Source of the DNA: Spirochaetota bacterium | GTDB lineage: Bacteria; Spirochaetota; Spirochaetia; Treponematales; UBA12059 | NCBI GenBank assembly: GCA_018262985.1 | Contig: JADFDI010000003.1 | Coordinates: forward strand, 99,577-163,576 | Length of the DNA stretch: 64,000 nt | Reading direction: 5' to 3' | The notes under the pieces: model-generated | Told to the model about the DNA's origin: nothing | Databases searched by the model: none | What the model saw: the letters and a program-made list of their open reading frames with translations, nothing else | Program-made: the position numbers and the translations under genes | Shown here: positions 41,769-49,177 of the stretch, one piece after another | Layout: every line of letters begins with the position of its first letter | Position numbering within the stretch: position 1 is the stretch's first letter

Positions 41769-42433
41769 TCGAATACGTCGAGAACAAGGACGTCATCGCC
41801 AAGCGCATCGCGCGCATGTTCCACTCCGGCGACGTGGTGAACCTCGGCATCGGCCTGCCGACCCTGGTGGGCAACTACGTGCCGGAGGGCGTCACCGTGG
41901 TCCTCCAATCCGAGAACGGCCTCATCGGCCTCGGACCGAAGCCGGAACCCGGCCAGGAGGACAAGGACCTGACCAACGCGGGCGCCCAGCCCGTGACGAT
42001 ACTGCCGGGCGGCGCCTTCTTCGACTCCGCCACGAGCTTCGGCATCATCCGCGGCGGCCACGTCGACTACACGGTGCTCGGCGTGCTCGAGGTGGACCAG
42101 GAAGGCAACCTGGCCAACTACAAGATCCCCGGCAAGATGGTGCCGGGCATGGGCGGGGCCATGGACCTGGTCGCGGGCTCGCGCGTGGTGGTGGCCGCCA
42201 CGACCCACCTCGAGAAGTCCGGCGCCTCGAAGCTGAAGCGCCGCTGCGCCCTGCCGCTGACGGCGGCCGGCGAGGTGGACTTCGTGGTGACGGACGTGGG
42301 CTTCTTCCAGGTGCTCGGCGGCCGCTTCCATCTCAAGGAGTGGTTCGAGCCCTACGACCCGGAATGGATCATGGCCCACACCGACGTCGACCTGGTGGTC
42401 GACGACGACTCCGCCGCCTGCAAGGACCTGTAG
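41765..42433 (+). CDS. atoA: CoA-transferase beta subunit
   Basis: A 222-residue beta subunit. The catalytic glutamate lies in VVLQSENGLIGLGPKP (residue ~58), preceded by VNLGIGLPTLVGNYVP; GSRVVVAATTHLEKSGASKL and VDFVVTDVGFFQV follow. It is translationally coupled to atoD. A Family C element separates it from pepT. Confidence 0.92.
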   Translation: MIEYVENKDVIAKRIARMFHSGDVVNLGIGLPTLVGNYVPEGVTVVLQSENGLIGLGPKPEPGQEDKDLTNAGAQPVTILPGGAFFDSATSFGIIRGGHVDYTVLGVLEVDQEGNLANYKIPGKMVPGMGGAMDLVAGSRVVVAATTHLEKSGASKLKRRCALPLTAAGEVDFVVTDVGFFQVLGGRFHLKEWFEPYDPEWIMAHTDVDLVVDDDSAACKDL

Positions 42434-42436
42434 GAA

Positions 42437-42552
42437 GAAAGAGCGACGCCGGGGCGCCGAGCACGCCGAGGAAGTTTGGGGAGGGGCACGGATCGGATCC
42501 GTGGGCCACTCCCTCGTTCTTCTCTCGGCGCCTCAGCGTTTCAGCGTCCTCG
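42437..42552. repeat. Family C element between atoA and pepT
   Basis: Left arm GCGACGCCGGGGCGCCGAG and right arm CTCGGCGCCTCAGCGTTTC flank an inner perfect hairpin CACGGATC/GGATCCGTG near 42487-42504. It lies between convergent genes. Confidence 0.55.
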
Positions 42553-42554
42553 CG

Positions 42555-43814
42555 TCACTCCGCCCAGAGCTTGATCAGCTCGAGGACGGTGTCGTGGGCC
42601 TGCACCATCTCGCCCACGGACGCCCACTCGTGGCGGCTGTGGAAGTTGTGGCCGCCGGTGAACACGTTCGGCGTCGGGATGCCCATCTCGGTCAGGCGCG
42701 AGCCGTCGGTGCCGCCGCGGATGGGCTTCGAGTAGGGCTCGACGCCCGCGCGCCGGGCTGCCTCGAAGAGCTTCTCGAGCACGGCGGGCTTCTCGTCGAG
42801 CTTCTTCTTCATGTTGAGGTACTGCTTCGGGATCTCGAGCTCCACGACGCCGCCGGGGAACTGGGCCTCGACCGCCTTCGCGATGGCCTTGACGGACTCG
42901 ATGCGGCGCTTCATGGCCTCGTCGTCGAAGTCGCGGAGCAGGACGTCGACGCGCGCCTCCTCGGGGTGGCCGGAGATCTCGATGGGGGCGTAGAAGCCGT
43001 ACCAGCCGTCCGTCGCCTCGGGGCTCTCGGAGCGGGGCAGCATGGACACGTAGCTCGAGGCCATGGAGACCGCGTTGACCAGCTTGCCGCGCGCGTAGCC
43101 TGTGTGGATGGACTTGCCGACGAAGCGGGCCTTGGCCATGTAGGCGGTGAAGCACTCGCTCTCGATCTCCCCGCTCTTCGAGCCGTCGAGGGTGTAGCAG
43201 GCGACGCTTTTCACGCTCTTGAGCGGGAAGAGGTCCATGCCCTTGCCGGTCTCCTCGTCGGGGGTGAACATGATCTCGAGCGGGCCGTGGCGGAAGGCCG
43301 GGTCCTTGAGGACGCGGCCGAGCGCCGTCATGATCTCGGCCACGCCGGCCTTGTCGTCAGCGCCGAGCAGGGTCTCGCCGTCGGTGACCATGAGCGTGTC
43401 GCCCTTGTACTCGAGCATTTCCGGGTATTCGGCCGGATCGAGGATCTGGGTCGGCGAAAGACGGACGGGCTTGCCGTCGTAGTCCGTGACGAGCCGGGGC
43501 CGCACTCCCTTGCCGGAGACGTCGCTCGCGGTGTCCACGTGGGCCATGAAGCCGATGCAGGGTTTCCCTTCGAGGCCGGGGCTGGCGGGAATCCGGGCGA
43601 CGAGGTAGCAGTGCTCGTCGAGCGTGACGTCGCCGACGCCCAGGGCCTTGAGTTCCTCGACGAGCAGGCGGGAGAGGTTCCATTGGCCGGGCGTCGAGGG
43701 AATGGCCTCGACGTGCCGGTCGCTCGTGGTCTCGATCCGGGCGTAGCGGTCGAGGCGTTCGGCGAGCTCGCGGGCCTCGGGACGGGCGGCGAGCGATGCG
43801 TAATCGGGTTTCAT
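42555..43814 (-). CDS. pepT: Peptidase T
   Basis: Zinc tripeptidase of 419 residues. Metal and catalytic blocks: GFMAHVDTASD, LLGADDKAGVAEI, MFTPDEETGKG, LDGSKSGEIE, and the C-terminal GGTDGSRLTEMGIPTPNVFTGGHNFHSRHEW (positions ~355-385). It would release amino acids, including lysine, from tripeptides. The promoter lies directly in front of the ATG and shares its -35 region with the divergent GGDEF gene. Confidence 0.95.
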   Translation of the reverse strand: MKPDYASLAARPEARELAERLDRYARIETTSDRHVEAIPSTPGQWNLSRLLVEELKALGVGDVTLDEHCYLVARIPASPGLEGKPCIGFMAHVDTASDVSGKGVRPRLVTDYDGKPVRLSPTQILDPAEYPEMLEYKGDTLMVTDGETLLGADDKAGVAEIMTALGRVLKDPAFRHGPLEIMFTPDEETGKGMDLFPLKSVKSVACYTLDGSKSGEIESECFTAYMAKARFVGKSIHTGYARGKLVNAVSMASSYVSMLPRSESPEATDGWYGFYAPIEISGHPEEARVDVLLRDFDDEAMKRRIESVKAIAKAVEAQFPGGVVELEIPKQYLNMKKKLDEKPAVLEKLFEAARRAGVEPYSKPIRGGTDGSRLTEMGIPTPNVFTGGHNFHSRHEWASVGEMVQAHDTVLELIKLWAE

Positions 43815-43819
43815 GGTGA

Positions 43820-43850
43820 AGGAGTATCCCCCGCTCCGGCGTATTTGGCA
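43820..43850 (-). promoter_or_regulatory. Promoter of pepT
   Basis: On the minus strand TTGCCA, a 17-bp spacer and GATACT, the -10 ending about 8 nt before the ATG at 43814; no Shine-Dalgarno between. Confidence 0.6.
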
Positions 43851-43874
43851 AGGAGCGGCTCTTGCGCCTATAGT
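43845..43874 (+). promoter_or_regulatory. Promoter of the 43883 GGDEF gene
   Basis: TTGGCA (43845-43850), 18-bp spacer, TATAGT (43869-43874), 8 nt before the ATG. Its -35 overlaps the -35 of pepT within TTTGGCAA, so the two promoters are mutually overlapping. Confidence 0.6.
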
Positions 43875-43882
43875 TGGAACCG

Positions 43883-44626
43883 ATGGAAGCCGTCCTCTCG
43901 CTCTACGCCTCCGCCCCGGGATGGGTGCGCGTCCTCATGACCCTCGCCTACGCGGGCGTGGCGGCCTGGGCGGTCTGGATAGTCGCGACCCGGAGCACGA
44001 GGCGCGAGCTCCACCGGAAGATCGACGAGCTGCTCGAGGTGAAGCGCGAGCTCGAGGAGGCCAACGCCCAGCTCGAGCGCCTGTCGCTCGCGGATCCGCT
44101 CACGGGCATCCCGAACCGGCGCAAGCTGGACGAGGAGCTCGAGCGCCTCTGGGCTACCGCCTCGCGCGACATGGGCGACCTGGCCTGCCTGATGATCGAC
44201 ATAGACCACTTCAAGGCCTACAACGACCACTACGGCCACCTCGAGGGCGACGAATGCCTCCGGCGCGTCGCCGCCTGCCTCGTCGCGAGCCTCGAGCGCG
44301 CGACGGACTTCGTGGGACGCTACGGCGGAGAGGAGTTCCTGGTGCTCCTGCCGCGCGTCGACGGCGCCGGCGCGCGCCTCGTGGCCGAGCGGCTCCGCAA
44401 GGCGGTCGAACGCCTGCAGATAGCCCACGCCGCCTGGAAGTCGGTCGGCGTGGTGACCATCTCGGTCGGCGTCGCCGCGAAGGTGCCGCGCCCGGGCGGC
44501 GACGCGAGCGTGCTGGTCCGCGAGGCCGACGTGGCGCTCTACCTGGCCAAGAGCCGCGGACGCAACCGCGTCGCCGGCTTCGACGCCGCCGCCCTCGCCG
44601 AGGCCGCTCCTCCTGATCCCGCGTGA
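43883..44626 (+). CDS. Membrane diguanylate cyclase (GGDEF)
   Basis: A 247-residue protein: one membrane helix (~residues 10-33), a short coiled coil (RELHRKIDELLEVKRELEEANAQLERL) and a GGDEF domain starting at LADPLTGIPNRRKLDEEL. The active site is RYGGEEFLVLL and the inhibitory I-site RATD sits five residues before GGEEF, so product inhibition by c-di-GMP is expected. It is predicted to be transcribed from an overlapping divergent promoter and to be leaderless. An in-frame TTG at 43874 is less likely. Confidence 0.88.
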   Translation: MEAVLSLYASAPGWVRVLMTLAYAGVAAWAVWIVATRSTRRELHRKIDELLEVKRELEEANAQLERLSLADPLTGIPNRRKLDEELERLWATASRDMGDLACLMIDIDHFKAYNDHYGHLEGDECLRRVAACLVASLERATDFVGRYGGEEFLVLLPRVDGAGARLVAERLRKAVERLQIAHAAWKSVGVVTISVGVAAKVPRPGGDASVLVREADVALYLAKSRGRNRVAGFDAAALAEAAPPDPA

Positions 44627-44713
44627 AGCCCGTCCCGCGCGGGACAACCGGGCCGGCGGGCGCCTCCGTCCGGGCGACGCTCCGGCATTCGGAGGCTTCG
44701 TTCCCTTTCCGCC

Positions 44714-44743
44714 TTGACCTTACGAAAACGTTTTGGCTAGATT
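44714..44743 (+). promoter_or_regulatory. Promoter with AAAACGTTTT palindrome
   Basis: TTGACC (44714-44719), 18-bp spacer, TAGATT (44738-44743). The spacer contains the 10-bp palindrome AAAACGTTTT, a LacI-type operator core. Confidence 0.55.
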
Positions 44744-44750
44744 CATGACC

Positions 44751-45623
44751 ATGCCGATCAGGCCCTGGCCCGACTTCACCCCCCTCTCGCTCGAGATGCG
44801 CGACGAGCTCCTTCCCGCGTTCCGCGAGCTGCCGGACGGGGTGTCGGAGTTCAGCTTCGCCGGGCTCTACCTGTTCCGCGACACCTACAAGTACCGCGCG
44901 GCGTCCCTGCCCTCGGGCGGCTACGTCGTGTCGGGCGAGAAGGCCGGCGAGCCTTTCTTCCTCCTGCCCTTCGAGATCCCGGACGAAGCGACGCTCCGCG
45001 GCCTCTTCGACTCGCACGCCTACCTCAAGAACCTGAACGCCCGCCTGCTGGCCGCCCATGGGGCCGCCTTCGAGGCCGCCGGCTACCGCGTCGTCGAGGA
45101 TCGCGACAACTTCGACTACCTTTACAGGCGCGCCGACCTCGCCGAGCTTTCGGGCAAGCAATACCACAAGAAGCGCAACCTGGTGAACGCCTTCGTGAAT
45201 TCCTACTCGCGCGAGGAGCGTCCCCTCGACGACTCGAACGCCTCGCACGCGCTCGACATCCTCGAGGCGTGGCGGCTCGCGAAGGGCATAGACGGCGACT
45301 ACGCCGCCGCCCGCGACGCGCTCGAGCACCGCGAGGCGCTCGGGCTCGAGGGCCGGGTCTGGTACGTGGAAGGCGCGTCCGCGGCCTTCGCCCTCGGCGA
45401 GCGCATCGCGCGCGGCACGATGTTCGCGATCCACTTCGAGAAGGCCGTCGACGGCTTCAAGGGTATCTACCAGTACGTGAACCAGGCTTTCGCGAGCGCC
45501 TTGCCGGCCGGGATCGTGACGCTCAACCGCGAGCAGGACCTGGGCGACGAGGGCCTCAGGCAAGCCAAGCTGACGTACCGTCCGAGCGGCTTCGTCATGA
45601 AGTACCGGGTATACCCGTCATGA
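44751..45623 (+). CDS. DUF2156 (phosphatidylglycerol lysyltransferase C-terminal domain) protein
   Basis: A soluble 290-residue protein of the DUF2156 family, related to the C-terminal GNAT-like domain of MprF but without the membrane flippase part. Segments include FSFAGLYLFRDTYKYR, FDYLYRRADLAELSGKQYHKKRNLVNAF, AFALGERIARGTMFAIHFEKA and INQ-like YVNQAFAS. In MprF this domain transfers aminoacyl groups to lipid; here the acceptor is unknown. The ATG at 44751 coincides with the predicted transcription start; 44745 is an alternative start. Confidence 0.75.
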   Translation: MPIRPWPDFTPLSLEMRDELLPAFRELPDGVSEFSFAGLYLFRDTYKYRAASLPSGGYVVSGEKAGEPFFLLPFEIPDEATLRGLFDSHAYLKNLNARLLAAHGAAFEAAGYRVVEDRDNFDYLYRRADLAELSGKQYHKKRNLVNAFVNSYSREERPLDDSNASHALDILEAWRLAKGIDGDYAAARDALEHREALGLEGRVWYVEGASAAFALGERIARGTMFAIHFEKAVDGFKGIYQYVNQAFASALPAGIVTLNREQDLGDEGLRQAKLTYRPSGFVMKYRVYPS

Positions 45624-45644
45624 CGTCGTCCGCCGCCACGGTAC

Positions 45645-45685
45645 GGGCCGCTCCGCCATCGAGGCGAGCGGCCCTTCGTCTTTTT
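45645..45685 (+). terminator. Intrinsic terminator after DUF2156
   Basis: GGGCCGCT (45645-45652) pairs with AGCGGCCC (45667-45674) around an inner CGCC/GGCG stem, then TTCGTCTTTTT. Confidence 0.75.
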
Positions 45686-45801
45686 CGCCCCTTCGACAGG
45701 ACGAAGGGCGCTTTCGAAACCGTATCGTTGCGAAAACGCCGCGCCGGTCCGGCGCGCGTGTTTCCATAAAATGAGGTCGCCGCGTGCGTAAGGAGGAATC
45801 C

Positions 45802-47913
45802 ATGGGCGAGGGAAGGAACGGGGAAGGCGCGGGCGCGCCGCTCGGGCGGGTATACGGGGAGCTGCGCTTCGGCGAGCGGGCCATGCGCGAGCGATTGCCG
45901 CGCAAGATCTTCGAGGAGCTGCAGGAGGTTCGCGAAGGCCGCAAGGACCTGACGCCGCAAGTGGCGGAGGTCGTCGCCAACGCCATGAAGGACTGGGCCA
46001 TCGAGCGCGGCGCCACCCACTTCACCCACTGGTTCCAGCCCCTGACCGGCCGCACCGCCGAGAAGCACGACGGCTTCCTCTCGCCCACCTCGGACGGCGA
46101 GGCTTTGATGGAATTCTCCGGCAAGGAGCTCGTCAAGGGCGAGTCCGACGCGTCGAGCTTCCCCTCGGGGGGCCTCCGCGTCACCTTCGAGGCCCGCGGC
46201 TACACCGCCTGGGACGCCTCGAGCCCCGCCTTCCTCAAGGAGGACGACTCCGGCACCACGCTCTACATCCCCACGGCCTTCGTGTCGTACAAGGGCGAGG
46301 CCCTCGACCGCAAGGTGCCGCTCCTCCGTTCGATAGACGCGCTGGCGCGCCAGACCCTCCGCGTGCTCCGGGCCCTCGGCGACACGGAAACCCGCCGCGC
46401 CGTGCCGACGGTCGGCGCCGAGCAGGAGTATTTCCTCGTGGAGCGCGAGCTTTTCGAAAAGCGCCTCGACCTGAAGCTCTGCGGCCGCACTCTCTACGGC
46501 GCCCCGGCCCCGAAGGGCCAGGAGCTCGAGGACCACTACTACGGCTCCATCCCCGACCGCGTGTCCGCCTTCATGCGCGAGCTCAACCTCGAACTCTGGC
46601 GCCTCGGCGTCCCCTCGAAGACCCAGCACAAGGAGGTGGCGCCGAACCAGTACGAGATCGCGAGCGTCTACTCGACCGCCAACCTGGCCGCGGACGCCAA
46701 CCAGCTCGTGATGGAGACCCTGCAGAAGGTGGCCGGCCGCCACGGCCTGGTCGCCCTGCTCCACGAGAAGCCCTTCGCCGGCGTCAACGGCTCCGGCAAG
46801 CACAACAACTGGTCGCTGGCCACCGACACGGGGGTCAACCTGCTCGAACCCGGCGCGAACCCCGCGGAGAACGCCCGCTTCCTGCTCTTCGTGGCCGCGA
46901 TCATCGAAACCGTCGACCGCTACGCGCCGCTCCTGCGCGCGACGGTGGCCGGGGCCGGCAACGACCTTCGCCTCGGCGCCAACGAGGCGCCTCCCGCCAT
47001 CGTCTCGGTCTTCCTCGGCCGCCAGCTCGAGGACATTTTCGAAAAGCTTTCCTGCGGCGGGAAGGTGGAGAACGCCTGCGGCGAGACCCTCGAGATCGGT
47101 CACACCCTGCTCCCGAAGCTCCCCAAGGACCTCTCCGACCGCAACCGCACCAGCCCCTTCGCCTTCACCGGCAACAAGTTCGAGTTCCGCATGCCCGCCT
47201 CGAGCGAGTCCATCTCCGGACCGAACACCGTCCTCAACGCCGCCATGGCCGAGGTCCTGTCCGGCTACGCCGACGGGCTCGAGAAGGCCGCGGACGTCAA
47301 CGCCGCCATCGGCGACATCGTCGCGCGCGTCTGGAAAGCGCACCGGCGCGTGGTCTTCGACGGCAACGGCTACTCCGACGAGTGGAAGGCCGAAGCCGCC
47401 CGCCGCGGCCTTCCGAACCTGGCCTCGACGCCCGAGGCCGTGGCCGAGTACCTCCGCGAGGAGCACGTCGCCCTGCTCGAGCGCCAGGGCGTCTTCACGC
47501 TCGGCGAGGTCGAGGCGGTCTGCCACATCGAGTTCGAGCGCTACTGGAAGCGCGTCGCCATCGAGGCCGCCGCCATGGTCGAGATGGGCCGCCGCCAGAT
47601 CGTTCCCTCGGGCGACGAGTGGGTGTCCGACCTGGCCCTGCTCTCCGAGGTGTCGGCGCACTACGCGAAGCGCGCGGAGGACGCCGCCGACCTGGTGGAA
47701 GCCTTCGGCGCAGCCGTCGACGCCCTGGAGCGCGAGGCCGCCGCCGCGCGCGCCGTAAGCGAGGAGAATCCCGGCGCCAGGGCCGCCGCCTACCGCGCCA
47801 AGGTGGTTCCGGCCATGGCCAAGGCCCGCGCCGCGGGCGACGCGCTCGAACGCGCCTGCCCCGCCCGGCTCTGGCCCTTCCCCGGCTACTCCGAATTGCT
47901 CTTCAGCATTTAG
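45802..47913 (+). CDS. glnN: Glutamine synthetase type III
   Basis: ATP-dependent ammonium assimilation into glutamine. The 703 residues and the GSIII-specific N-terminal region (YGELRFGERAMRERLPRKIFEEL) identify type III. Catalytic blocks are ATHFTHWFQPLTG, VGAEQEYFLVER, KTQHKEVAPNQYE and VNGSGKHNNWSL, then RNRTSPFAFTGNKFEFR. AAGGAGG precedes the ATG by 5 bases. Being next to amino-acid-fermentation genes, it would handle ammonia released elsewhere, but the link is not operonic. Confidence 0.95.
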   Translation: MGEGRNGEGAGAPLGRVYGELRFGERAMRERLPRKIFEELQEVREGRKDLTPQVAEVVANAMKDWAIERGATHFTHWFQPLTGRTAEKHDGFLSPTSDGEALMEFSGKELVKGESDASSFPSGGLRVTFEARGYTAWDASSPAFLKEDDSGTTLYIPTAFVSYKGEALDRKVPLLRSIDALARQTLRVLRALGDTETRRAVPTVGAEQEYFLVERELFEKRLDLKLCGRTLYGAPAPKGQELEDHYYGSIPDRVSAFMRELNLELWRLGVPSKTQHKEVAPNQYEIASVYSTANLAADANQLVMETLQKVAGRHGLVALLHEKPFAGVNGSGKHNNWSLATDTGVNLLEPGANPAENARFLLFVAAIIETVDRYAPLLRATVAGAGNDLRLGANEAPPAIVSVFLGRQLEDIFEKLSCGGKVENACGETLEIGHTLLPKLPKDLSDRNRTSPFAFTGNKFEFRMPASSESISGPNTVLNAAMAEVLSGYADGLEKAADVNAAIGDIVARVWKAHRRVVFDGNGYSDEWKAEAARRGLPNLASTPEAVAEYLREEHVALLERQGVFTLGEVEAVCHIEFERYWKRVAIEAAAMVEMGRRQIVPSGDEWVSDLALLSEVSAHYAKRAEDAADLVEAFGAAVDALEREAAAARAVSEENPGARAAAYRAKVVPAMAKARAAGDALERACPARLWPFPGYSELLFSI

Positions 47914-47923
47914 GATGCTTGAA

Positions 47924-48030
47924 CCACGGAGACACGGGGACACGGAGACACGGAGGAAGGGGGTGAATACCGGAATCCGGACCCGTTCCATTCTTGTTCG
48001 GCGTCTCTTTGTCTCCGCGGCCGGTCTTCT
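47924..48030. repeat. Family C element downstream of glnN
   Basis: Left arm ACCACGGAGACACGGGGACA with period-like GACACGG steps; right arm GGCGTCTCTTTGTCTCCGCG. The right arm contributes the -35 of the next gene's promoter. Confidence 0.6.
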
Positions 48031-48038
48031 CGTATAAT
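48009..48038 (+). promoter_or_regulatory. Promoter of the 48045 gene, inside a repeat arm
   Basis: TTGTCT (48009-48014), 18-bp spacer and a perfect TATAAT (48033-48038), 6 nt before the GTG at 48045. Confidence 0.65.
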
Positions 48039-48044
48039 GGCTTC

Positions 48045-49112
48045 GTGGAACCCACGATAGCGGAGCTTTGTTCCTCAAAATTCGAGGAAGCGTTCGGGAG
48101 GAGAAGGCAACTCGGCCGCCTGCTTGGCGGCTCGGCCGCCCTTTCCGTCGGCACCGGAAAGCTCGCGGAACTCTCCCGCCGCACCGTCGTGCTGAGCCTC
48201 CTCGCGGGGGCGGGGACCCGCTGGACGCGATCGGTGGAAGCCGCGCGAGCGGCCGCGCTCGCGCGCGGCGAAACGCCGGACCCGGCCCTCGACCCGGGGC
48301 GTCCGCGCGGCCTCTTTCCGGTGCGCAACCTGCTCGGAGGGCCGCGCCCTTCGCTGCCCATCGGGGCCTACGCGCTCGCGGCCACCGCGGGCCTCGGCCG
48401 CCGCGCGCTCGTCGTCCGCGGCTTCGAGGCCGAGTTCGAAGCGGAGCTGATCCGGCCCCTCGGCGCGGCGGCCGGCGAATGGCGCTGGGTTACGCAGCCC
48501 GAGATCGCCGGCAAGCCGCGCGGCCACGGCGACGCGGCCCTGCGCGCCTTGGACGCGTGGCGGGACGCGGACTACGTGATCGCGAACTTCGGAGGCGACG
48601 CCGCGAGCCCCGCCACGGCCGCGCTCGGCCTCCTCTGCCTCGACGCCTTGAACCGCGCGGGCGGGGACGTCGCGTCGGTGCTGCCCGCGGCCCGCTTCGA
48701 GAGTCCCGCCTACCCGATCGCGTTCGGGCCGGGCGGCCTGCCGCGCGCCTTCGGCCACGCCAAGCTGGCCGGCCGCGAGCTTTCCGGCGGACCGGGCTGG
48801 GCCAACGTGGGCGTGCGCGTATACCGCGCCGCGGACCTCGGGGCCGTCCTCCTCGAGCTCGCGGACGCGTACTTTGAGGAGGGCTACGGCTACCGGGTGC
48901 CCGGCAACGACCCGGAGGGCCGCGAGCTCGCGCTCGACAACGTCGACGCCGCGTTGGCCTCGCGCGGCGGGGTCCGAGTCCTGGCGGCCGCCCGGCCGTC
49001 CGAGCTTTCGCCCGTGAAGGAGCTGGGAGACGTGGCCGCCTTCGAGGTCGCGGAGGAAGCGAACCTGCGCGATTCCGCCGCGCTCGGCTTCCCCGCCCCG
49101 CGCCTCGGATAG
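48045..49112 (+). CDS. Nucleotidyltransferase-like protein
   Basis: A 355-residue protein I place in the GT-A/UTP-sugar nucleotidyltransferase superfamily. VVLSLLAGAGTRWTRSV resembles the LAGGxGTR nucleotide loop, FPVRNLLG..PSLPIGAYAL the sugar-acceptor region, PRGHGDAALRALDAWRDADYVIANFGGD the metal-binding Asp area, and GWANVGVRVYRAADL the NxGxY element. The usual lysine after the loop is not obvious (ARAAALARGETPDP), so activity is uncertain. A GTG start coincides with the predicted transcription start. Confidence 0.55.
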   Translation: MEPTIAELCSSKFEEAFGRRRQLGRLLGGSAALSVGTGKLAELSRRTVVLSLLAGAGTRWTRSVEAARAAALARGETPDPALDPGRPRGLFPVRNLLGGPRPSLPIGAYALAATAGLGRRALVVRGFEAEFEAELIRPLGAAAGEWRWVTQPEIAGKPRGHGDAALRALDAWRDADYVIANFGGDAASPATAALGLLCLDALNRAGGDVASVLPAARFESPAYPIAFGPGGLPRAFGHAKLAGRELSGGPGWANVGVRVYRAADLGAVLLELADAYFEEGYGYRVPGNDPEGRELALDNVDAALASRGGVRVLAAARPSELSPVKELGDVAAFEVAEEANLRDSAALGFPAPRLG

Positions 49113-49177
49113 CGAAGGGCCGGGGGCGACAGCTTTCCGCCGCCGCCCCCGGCCCCTCGCGCGTGTTTCCCGTTCCC

